A DNA stretch of 46,260 nt from Sphingobium sp. YR768 (GTDB lineage: Bacteria > Pseudomonadota > Alphaproteobacteria > Sphingomonadales > Sphingomonadaceae), in NCBI RefSeq assembly GCF_900111125.1, contig NZ_FOGE01000033.1, positions 1 to 46,260 of the forward strand. Reading direction: 5' to 3'. The position numbers and the translations under genes are program-made. Shown piece by piece: positions 39,700 through 46,260 of this stretch. A model generated the notes under the pieces. The model had not been told where the DNA came from and did not search any database. It saw nothing but the letters and a program-made list of their open reading frames with translations. Numbering within the stretch: the first letter of the stretch is position 1; every line of letters begins with the position of its first letter.

Positions 39700-40065
39700 G
39701 TGCCAAGTGGCACATCCTCTACCCGTAGAGCCATAGCCCTCTGGACGTTGCCATCTGGTCAGCAGCCGACGCCGCGTGAGCGTCGGCTATTACCGCGATC
39801 GGGTTTCAATCCGGACTTTCGCCTAACGCCAAGACTTAGGCATCCAGAACGAGAGAGCGGACGGGCCGCACCTAGGGATCGAAAAATCGAGGCTGAAGGT
39901 CTGATTTGGGTCGTGGCCAGCCACCTTGTTAAGCTGGGAGAGTATTTGAAGCTCTTCGACGTCTGATAAGATTTATTAATGCTCGGATATAAATTCATTA
40001 TTGTCTCAATGCACATTAATCTGGTGAAATCGAAATAATAAATTTTACGGAAATATCGTAATTAA
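39700..40065. other. Gene-free stretch with AT-rich segment
   Basis: No gene is supported. From about 39960 the sequence becomes AT-rich (TTATTAATG..., AATAATAAATTTTACGG) unlike its surroundings, which suggests an insertion or junction scar. The AT-rich end is immediately downstream of the alcohol dehydrogenase stop. Confidence 0.35.
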
Positions 40066-41145
40066 CTAATAAATAGCTATCACCGCCTTAATTACTGAAC
40101 CGTTCTGTGAAGCGGCAAATGCCTGCTCAATATCAACGAAATTATAGGCCTTTATGATTTTTTCGATAGGCAATCGTCCGTCCCGATAATAAGTGATCAG
40201 CCGCGGTATAAATTGTCGCGGATTGACGCCCCCTTCAACGATGCCCACGATCCGTCGTCCCATGCTCATGATCGCCGAGGCATCAAGCCCGGCGGCGCCA
40301 GGCGGATAGGCAGCGATTAGTGCTAGCGTTCCTCGTTGCGTCAGCAGGGCCACCGCAGGTTCCAGCAACGCCAGGACGCCTGTCGTATCGAGGACATAGT
40401 CAAACAGTCCAACTAAATCGGCTATCTCACTGGCCGTCTCAGTAGCCCCTAACTGCCGTGCAAGATCGAGCCGATGCGCATGGCGATCAAGGATCGCGAT
40501 CCGCCCCGCCCCCGCGATGACCGCCGCCATCACCGCCGACAGGCCGACCGCCCCCGCGCCTAGAATCGCGACACTCTCGCCCGGCGCGACCTTAAGCGTT
40601 TCCAGCACCGTGCCAGCGCCTGTCTGTATGCCGCAGCCCAGCGGCGCCAGCAGCGCCAGCGGCAGGTCGGCATCGACCTTCACGACATTGTCGCGATGCG
40701 CCAGCGCATAGGTAGCGAACGCCGACTGGCCGAAGATATTGCTGCCGACCGGCTGGTCGCCGCGCCAGAGGCCACCTTCCCCCGGCTGAAGGACGCCCAG
40801 GAAGTTGCGCGGCACGAAATCCACGCAATAGCCCGGCTGATGCGCATGGCAGGCCGGACAGGCGCCGCAGCTGTGGAAACTGAGGAGCACGCTGTCACCC
40901 GGCATCACATGGTCGACATCCTGGCCTACCGCTGCAATGACGCCAGCCCCTTCATGGCCCAGCACCGCCGGGAAGGGAACCGGTAGATCGCCGTCACGCA
41001 TGATCATGTCGGTGTGGCAGATGCCGCACGCGCGGATGCGCACCAGTACCTGTCCCGGACCGGGCGGATCGATTTCCAGCCGCTCGATCCGGAAGGGCGC
41101 GCCCGGCCGCTCCACCACAGCCGCGTCGATTGCGATCCGCGCCAT
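40066..41145 (-). CDS. Zinc-dependent alcohol dehydrogenase (MDR family)
   Basis: This 359-aa enzyme oxidises alcohols with NAD. C40-G-I-C-H-T-D holds the catalytic zinc with H64-E65 in GHEGAG; the structural zinc uses C93, C96, C99 and C107 (SCGACPACHAHQPGYC); the Rossmann motif is ILGAGAVGLSAVMA. The pattern is closest to aryl/benzyl-alcohol dehydrogenase-type enzymes. It starts 2 bp after the stop of the TonB receptor gene and so is in the same transcript. I chose the ATG at 41145 (MARIAIDAAVV) over 41178. Confidence 0.9.
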   Translation of the reverse strand: MARIAIDAAVVERPGAPFRIERLEIDPPGPGQVLVRIRACGICHTDMIMRDGDLPVPFPAVLGHEGAGVIAAVGQDVDHVMPGDSVLLSFHSCGACPACHAHQPGYCVDFVPRNFLGVLQPGEGGLWRGDQPVGSNIFGQSAFATYALAHRDNVVKVDADLPLALLAPLGCGIQTGAGTVLETLKVAPGESVAILGAGAVGLSAVMAAVIAGAGRIAILDRHAHRLDLARQLGATETASEIADLVGLFDYVLDTTGVLALLEPAVALLTQRGTLALIAAYPPGAAGLDASAIMSMGRRIVGIVEGGVNPRQFIPRLITYYRDGRLPIEKIIKAYNFVDIEQAFAASQNGSVIKAVIAIY

Positions 41146-41147
41146 CT

Positions 41148-43733
41148 TCAGAAATCGAAGCCGAAGCGCAAATACCATTCGCGCGGCCGGTTGTAGGTGC
41201 CGAAGATCGCGCCGGCCGCGATATTCGCCCCGCCCGATGTCAGGAAGCGCTTATCGGTCAGGTTGGTGCCGCCCGCGGTCAGGTTCCAATGCCCGTCCGG
41301 TTCACGATAGCTGATGCTGGCGTTGACGATATCGGTCGATACGCGCTTGAGTAGCAGAGTGCGCTGCGTGTCGTTCCACGCGCTGGATGTGTAGGTCCAG
41401 TCGGCCAGCATCACGACCGATCCGCCATTGCCCAGCTTCGCCTCATAACGCGGGCTGAGATTGACTTTCCATTTGGGCGTCTTGGGCAGTGTTTCGCCGA
41501 CCAGCGTCCCTGCCTGGAACGCGTTAACGCCGCCGACTGCCGCAGCACCCGCCGACACCGACGTATATTGCGCGTCGATATAGCCGACTGCTCCGTTGAT
41601 GGTCAGGCCATCGATAGGCGCCGCGACCATTTCTAACTCGAAACCACGAATGCGCGCATCGCCCGCATTGGCGATGGTGGGCGACGTACCAACCTGTATA
41701 TTGAGCTGAATATCGCGATATTTGGTAGAAAATACCGCGGCGTTGAGTTGCAGATGGCGGTCGAGCAGGGTCGATTTGATGCCCGCTTCCCAAGTGGTTG
41801 CCCTTTCCTCGTTAAAGTCCGGCGCAACATTGCCCTGCGGGTTGGTGAGGCGCGTGGTCCAGCCGCCGGTCTTGTAGCCTTTCGACCAACTGCCGTAGAG
41901 CATGACATCGTCGGACGGGTGTATCTGTACGCCGACCTTGGGCGAGAAGTCGCTGAACTTCTTGCGGTTGACGCCCGGCGTGTAGACCCGAACCGGGTTG
42001 CTGGGGTCAGGATAGCTCAGCCCTACCTGGCAGGGGATAGGAGCCAGCGGGAATACCCCGCCGGGGAAGATGTTGCCATTGGCATCCGCGCAGCCGAACA
42101 GTTTGTAGTTGAACCCGTTCAGCTCCTGCTGACCGCCCTCGAACCGCTTGCGTTCATTGGTGTAACGTCCGCCGATGGTGATGCCGATCAGGTCGATCGG
42201 CCGATAATCGACTTGGCCGAAAAAGGCATAATTTTTGGTACCGAGCTGGTTGGGACCATCGACTTGCACCAGACCTTCGCCAAAGGTCACATAGTCATGC
42301 AAGTCGCCCGCTTCCTTGAAATAATAAGCACCCAGCACATAGCGCAGCTTTTCCTCGAAAGCATTGCCGAGCAGTTGGAATTCCTGGCTGAACTGCCACT
42401 GGTTCATCGTGAAGCTGAGTTGCAGGAAATTGAGCGGCGATCCGTCGGCATCCAGCCCGGCGTTCCAGTGCAATTCGCGATAGGCAGAGATGGATTTCAG
42501 CGCCACATTGTCCGCCAGATCGAAATCGACGATGCCGCTCAGCCCCCAGCTTTCCAGATTGGAATAACTGTTGCCGCTGGCATAGCTGCGGTCCTTGTCG
42601 GCGATCAGATAGCGACCGTCCCATGGCAGCCGATCATTGGCCGGATTGCCATCCACATTAGCGCTGGCGACGCTGGGCAACTGAAATTGCGGGTTGAACT
42701 GGGTGCCCGTTATGCCGCACAACGCCTGCGCATTGCGCGCGGCAATCTGTGCCCCGGTGCTGCCAATACAGAAATTATAGAGGCCCGCGAATAGGAAGCC
42801 GGTGGTGCCGGTCGGGTCGAACGCTGTGCCGGGCAGGTTGGTCGTGCCCGCGAAATTGCCCGGGACTAACTCTGCCGTGCCGATCAGCTTGTTGGCCGAC
42901 GTGCCCTTGTCTTTGCTGTAATCGCCCGAAAAAGTCGCTCGCAGAGCGCCGCCATCGTCCCAACGCAGCTTGCCGCGCAGGTTCCAATTGTCATTTTCGC
43001 CTTCCTTGCTGGCGCTGTCGTAGCCAGCAGCGGAAAAAGCGGAGAAGGGCGGCGCATTATTGGCGCGTTGGTCGGGATATGGCAGGCGCTTGAGGAAGCC
43101 GTCGCGCGATTTGATGCCGAAGGTAAAGGCGGAACTGAGGTCATCGGTGATCGGCACCGTCACGGAACCACGCGCCTGGAACAGCTTGTAGCTGCCCAGC
43201 GTCACGTCACCCTTGGCGGTGAATGTATTGCCCGGATCGGCGGTAACGATGGAGATGGCGCCGCCGATCGTGTTGCGACCGAACAATGTACCCTGCGGCC
43301 CCTTCAATATCTCGACCCGCGCGACGTCGAGCAGATCCTGGTTTGCGCCCACGGTGCGGGCGAGATAAACGCCATCCAGATAGATGCCGACGCCCGGATC
43401 GATATTGAAGGCGAAATCATCCGATCCGATGCCGCGAATATAGGCGGCGAGTACGGCGGTCGATCCGGAAAAGGGCGTGCCAGCATCCAGATTGACGTTG
43501 GGGGCGATCGCGGAAAGCTGGGACACGCTACCCACGGCCCGCTCCTGCAGCGCTTCCGACGTAAAGGCGGAAATGGCGATCGGCACATCCTGCACATTTT
43601 CCGCGCGCTTCTGCGCCGTCACGACGATCTCTGCGATCCCTCCGCTTTCGGGCGGTGGCGCTTCTTGCGCGTGCGCGGTCGTTGCCACCATGGCGCCGGA
43701 CGCCGCCAGATAGGCGATCATCGATATCTTCAT
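41148..43733 (-). CDS. TonB-dependent outer-membrane receptor
   Basis: The start at 43733 gives 861 aa with a signal peptide (MKISMIAYLAASGAMVATTAHA). A TonB-box-like EIVVTAQKRAENVQDVPIAIS segment and plug domain (IRGIGSDDFAFNIDPGVGIYLDGVYLAR, LKGPQGTLFGRNTIGGAISI) lead into a 22-strand beta-barrel ending in WYLRFGFDF with terminal Phe. Such receptors import scarce substrates such as aromatic or glycan molecules in sphingomonads. It is in an operon with the alcohol dehydrogenase; the AraC regulator lies upstream on the same strand. The substrate is unknown. Confidence 0.95.
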   Translation of the reverse strand: MKISMIAYLAASGAMVATTAHAQEAPPPESGGIAEIVVTAQKRAENVQDVPIAISAFTSEALQERAVGSVSQLSAIAPNVNLDAGTPFSGSTAVLAAYIRGIGSDDFAFNIDPGVGIYLDGVYLARTVGANQDLLDVARVEILKGPQGTLFGRNTIGGAISIVTADPGNTFTAKGDVTLGSYKLFQARGSVTVPITDDLSSAFTFGIKSRDGFLKRLPYPDQRANNAPPFSAFSAAGYDSASKEGENDNWNLRGKLRWDDGGALRATFSGDYSKDKGTSANKLIGTAELVPGNFAGTTNLPGTAFDPTGTTGFLFAGLYNFCIGSTGAQIAARNAQALCGITGTQFNPQFQLPSVASANVDGNPANDRLPWDGRYLIADKDRSYASGNSYSNLESWGLSGIVDFDLADNVALKSISAYRELHWNAGLDADGSPLNFLQLSFTMNQWQFSQEFQLLGNAFEEKLRYVLGAYYFKEAGDLHDYVTFGEGLVQVDGPNQLGTKNYAFFGQVDYRPIDLIGITIGGRYTNERKRFEGGQQELNGFNYKLFGCADANGNIFPGGVFPLAPIPCQVGLSYPDPSNPVRVYTPGVNRKKFSDFSPKVGVQIHPSDDVMLYGSWSKGYKTGGWTTRLTNPQGNVAPDFNEERATTWEAGIKSTLLDRHLQLNAAVFSTKYRDIQLNIQVGTSPTIANAGDARIRGFELEMVAAPIDGLTINGAVGYIDAQYTSVSAGAAAVGGVNAFQAGTLVGETLPKTPKWKVNLSPRYEAKLGNGGSVVMLADWTYTSSAWNDTQRTLLLKRVSTDIVNASISYREPDGHWNLTAGGTNLTDKRFLTSGGANIAAGAIFGTYNRPREWYLRFGFDF

Positions 43734-43829
43734 AACCCTCTCCTCCAGTTCGTCCGCCTGTGCCGGCGGATTTATCGACAGATATAGGATGAACCGAGGC
43801 ACCAGTCTTGGACGCTGGCGAACCTGCCA

Positions 43830-44750
43830 TCAGGACAGGAGCGAACGATGGCGCCATTGGCTGGGCGACGCGCCGTAGCAGCGGCGGAAGCAGCGGGTGA
43901 AGAAGGCGGAGTCATTGTAACCGACCTCGAACGCGATGTCGGTAATGGTGCGACCATCACCGGCCGCCAGCATGGCGGACGCGCGCTCCAGCCGCTTGGT
44001 CATGATGAAGGCGGTGGGCGTCTGGCCGACATGGCGGAAAAAGCTTTTCTGAACCGCGCGCTCGGACAGATTGAGCGCGACGCTGATCAGGCCGGTATTA
44101 AGGTCGGGATGATCCAGATGGGCCAGCGCGAAATCGACCGGGGAGGAAAGATGCAGGGCGGGTACGTCCGGACGCATCGCCCGGCGACAAGCCATGCGCG
44201 CGGCATCAATAAGCAGCGCGCTAGTGTCCGCATCCAGTTCGTCGAACCGATCGCGCTGCATCCAAATGCCTTGGAGAAGGTGGAAAAGCAGGCCGACTTG
44301 CGGATCGTGCGACGGCAGCCATTGGCCATGCCAGTCCCGCGAGGGCGATCCTTCTCCCAGCAGAGACAGGGGAAGCTGCAAAATCATGCAGTCATTGCTG
44401 CGCGATATATCGAATGCGTACGCGCGCCGATCATCGGCGATGACGATGTCGCCCGGCCCCGCTTGAACATGTTGGTCGTCATACCGCATGACCATCGTGC
44501 CGCGGCGAAGCAGATGCAGTAACAGATGCGGTCTGGCATCTTCGGTCCCCATTCGACTGACTTGCGCCCGATCGCTTAAGGCCCGCGCGAGACCGATCGG
44601 ACCTAGCGACCAGTGCGCCAGCTCAGCGCGAATACCTTCCGGCGCATGGGTGGTCATGCCCGGGAAGGCGGCCGCCACGATCTTTTGCCAGACGATATGG
44701 CGGGATGGCGCTGGCACCAGCCGGGTCGAAAAATGTTCGATCGCGGTCAT
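43830..44750 (-). CDS. AraC-family transcriptional regulator
   Basis: The start at 44750 (MTAIEHFSTRL) gives 306 aa. A C-terminal AraC DNA-binding domain is clear: two helix-turn-helices (NLSERAVQKSFFRHVGQTPTAF, ITDIAFEVGYNDSAFFTRCFRR) with the signature end CYGASPSQWR. The N-terminal part has a cupin-like sensing segment (VQAGPGDIVIADDRRAYAF), the arrangement of XylS/AraC-binding regulators. It precedes and shares strand with the receptor-dehydrogenase genes, so it is likely their local activator. Confidence 0.92.
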   Translation of the reverse strand: MTAIEHFSTRLVPAPSRHIVWQKIVAAAFPGMTTHAPEGIRAELAHWSLGPIGLARALSDRAQVSRMGTEDARPHLLLHLLRRGTMVMRYDDQHVQAGPGDIVIADDRRAYAFDISRSNDCMILQLPLSLLGEGSPSRDWHGQWLPSHDPQVGLLFHLLQGIWMQRDRFDELDADTSALLIDAARMACRRAMRPDVPALHLSSPVDFALAHLDHPDLNTGLISVALNLSERAVQKSFFRHVGQTPTAFIMTKRLERASAMLAAGDGRTITDIAFEVGYNDSAFFTRCFRRCYGASPSQWRHRSLLS

Positions 44751-44795
44751 CGCAGCTGGCCTGCGACGGGGTGCGTCGGCACAATAGTCTTGCAA

Positions 44796-45313
44796 GCCTC
44801 GCTCACGACCAATCCCCTCCTTGTTAGCTGCCCGTGATACAGTGTCAGCTCATGAACAAGTGTATATCAGGGATACAATCCGAACACTAGCCGTTTGGTG
44901 CCAACTGATGGCTCCGCGGATTGGCAATGACGCCATCAGACCTAAGCCTTGGGACTTGGTCGAACGACGACTGCCTATGTATATCATTGAATTATCGATA
45001 TAATATGTGCCAATAAACCCGGTGCCTGACGAATGTTCATAACATATGTATTAAAGGGCAACCTCCGAACTGTCAGATGTGCGAATGCCTCATCTCCGGC
45101 CGCGGACCGCCCCCGACTGGACCGGTAGACAGGCGTTATGCGACCGCCGAGCCATGCCGACCTGTTGAGGGAGCAATAGACGTTCGGTCTTCGGATCGAC
45201 AAATAGCCTTAATAATTAAGAATGCAAAAGCTGCCCGTCTGCACATGGTGATCGAAAATTGGCTGCCTGATGTCTTGAAAGGGTCGGCTTCAGGATGACG
45301 GACCTTCCAACCC
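44796..45313. other. Gene-free stretch between AraC gene and IS5 element
   Basis: This 518-bp stretch is AT-richer than its surroundings and has only short frames without family features. Inverted AT-rich pieces near 44970-45010 (ATATCATTGAATTATCGATATAATATG) are present. It probably includes the AraC promoter and decayed mobile-element sequence. Confidence 0.3.
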
Positions 45314-46094
45314 TAGGTCGCGTTGACAAAGTATGGCAGCCATTTTCGGATAGCGGCGAGATTTAGGAAGCTTGCGAAGGACAGAGCAGTTTTGTCGTAG
45401 CGGGTGGCGACACGGCGGAACTGCTTGAGGTGACCGAACATGCGCTCGATGCGGTTGCGATCCCGGTAACGCCGAAAGTCGCAGGGGATGGGCTCGCGGC
45501 GGTTGGACTTGGGCGGGATGATCGGTAGGATGCCCTGCATCAGCAGGTTTTCGCGAACGGCATCACCATCATACCCCTTGTCGGCGAGCAGAGCCTTGGG
45601 CTTGGTGACGGGGATCGCCATCAAGGCATCGACAGCGCCATAGTCGGATGCTTCCCCGGCAGTCAGGATGAACCCGAGAGGGCGTCCCTGATTGTCGCAG
45701 CGGGCGTGGACTTTGCACGTAAAGCCGCCGCGTGATCGACCAAAAGCCTGCGCACGAGCCCCCCTTTTCCGCCAACTGCCGAAACATGGCCGCGAACGGT
45801 GGTACTGTCGATCATGTGCTGCCAGTCGTCCGTTATTCCGAGTTCGACCAACGTCGCCAGGATCGCATCCCATACGCCCTGTTCGGCCCAGCGCCGAAAC
45901 CGCACATAGATCGAGTTCCACAAACCGTACCGCTCGTGCATGTCCCGCCACGAGCAGCCGACCCGCAACACGTGCAGCATGCCATTGAGGAAACGCCGGT
46001 TGTCATGAGCAGGCCGCGATTTACGACCTCGCTCCGATGGCAGAAGCCCCGCAATCACATCCCATTCCGCGTCCGTAAGATCGCCCCGAGCCAT
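45313..46094 (-). CDS. IS5-family transposase, two frames with -1 frameshift
   Basis: The N-terminal frame starts near 46094 (MARGDLTDAEWDVIAGLLP) and holds the DDE start (MIDSTTVRGHVSAVGGKGG). The C-terminal frame carries RSRGGFTCKVHARC, ALLADKGYDGD and the final catalytic Glu in RYRDRNRIERMFGHLKQFRR. The frames meet at A4G6 (45759-45768 on the minus strand), where a -1 shift joins them in the right phase. This is the usual layout of IS427-like elements. The C-terminal frame's TAG stop falls at 45313-45315, on the target duplication beside the element. Confidence 0.9.
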
Positions 46095-46166
46095 TGCCAC
46101 TCCCCACAAAGAGAAGCGCTGAATCAGAAATCAGGCCGATTGGGAATCCACTTTGTCAACGCAACC
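45316..46166 (-). mobile_element. IS5-family insertion sequence (IS427-like)
   Basis: It is 851 bp long with terminal inverted repeats GGTCGCGTTGACAAAGT (left) and GGTTGCGTTGACAAAGT (right, read inward), one mismatch. It is flanked by TA on both sides, the expected target duplication of this group. The transposase is split over two frames joined by a probable programmed frameshift. Confidence 0.9.
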
Positions 46167-46223
46167 TAAGGCTTGTGGGGATTTAGGATTTCCATTTATC
46201 GTCAGATGTGATTCAGGCTTTGT

Positions 46224-46260
46224 ATGGATCGTTTTGTACTGACGGACGCCCAATGGGCGC
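46224..46260 (+). CDS. Start of a second IS5-type transposase (cut by window)
   Basis: Only 12 codons are visible: MDRFVLTDAQWA, which is the typical opening of an IS5-family transposase. It begins 58 bp to the right of the complete element and reads in the opposite direction. The remainder lies outside the window. Confidence 0.7.
   Translation, partial: MDRFVLTDAQWA

Noticed and set aside
39700..39966. 88-aa plus-strand frame after the membrane fragment
   Set aside because: It is Arg/Pro-rich, lacks a family and has no sensible context.

Overview
The window looks like chromosome of an alphaproteobacterium of the order Sphingomonadales (Sphingobium or a close relative). The support is the high GC content, the rnd-lptC-lptA block, a DUF4169 protein, many short palindromic intergenic repeats, a TonB-dependent receptor next to catabolic genes, and overall protein character. 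I ran no database search, so the genus is an inference.

Region 1 (1-3245) is the end of a prophage: a lysis module on the + strand (coiled-coil membrane protein, muramidase endolysin, holin-like protein, small protein), three small minus-strand genes including an XRE-type regulator, and a 46-bp 3' fragment of tRNA-Gly(UCC) that marks the attachment-site junction.

Region 2 (3409-6984) is the most notable part. It is a tightly packed six-gene minus-strand operon that reads, in transcription order: membrane-anchored zinc/OB-fold protein, J-domain protein, E1-like ThiF enzyme, ubiquitin-like protein, E2-like enzyme with a zinc ribbon, and JAMM/JAB peptidase. The last four are a complete ubiquitin-style conjugation and deconjugation set, comparable in parts to the Bil anti-phage systems. 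The J-domain and OB-fold partners and the E2 zinc ribbon make the architecture distinctive. Its position directly beside a prophage junction suggests a defence or accessory locus.

Region 3 (7176-38267) is mostly ordinary chromosome: a LacI regulator, argG, an EF-hand protein beside a two-component system, a gene-free repeat nest holding a degenerate tRNA-Leu-like sequence, a double cold-shock-domain protein, rnd-lptC-lptA, a KdsD-KdsB-phosphatase operon (kdsB apparently starting at CTG), a nucleotide-sugar epimerase, two CelD-type acetyltransferases around a cupin protein, a serine hydrolase, ung, rpoZ, a phospholipase D family protein, a second two-component system, a TauE-type transporter, alanine dehydrogenase with a divergent Lrp/AsnC regulator, and a peptidylprolyl isomerase.

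Region 4 (38368-46260) is accessory. It begins at tRNA-Ser(GGA) with a decayed serine recombinase, then gene fragments, an alcohol dehydrogenase / TonB receptor / AraC regulator cluster, a complete IS5-family element with a frameshifted transposase, and the start of a second IS5-type transposase at the window edge.
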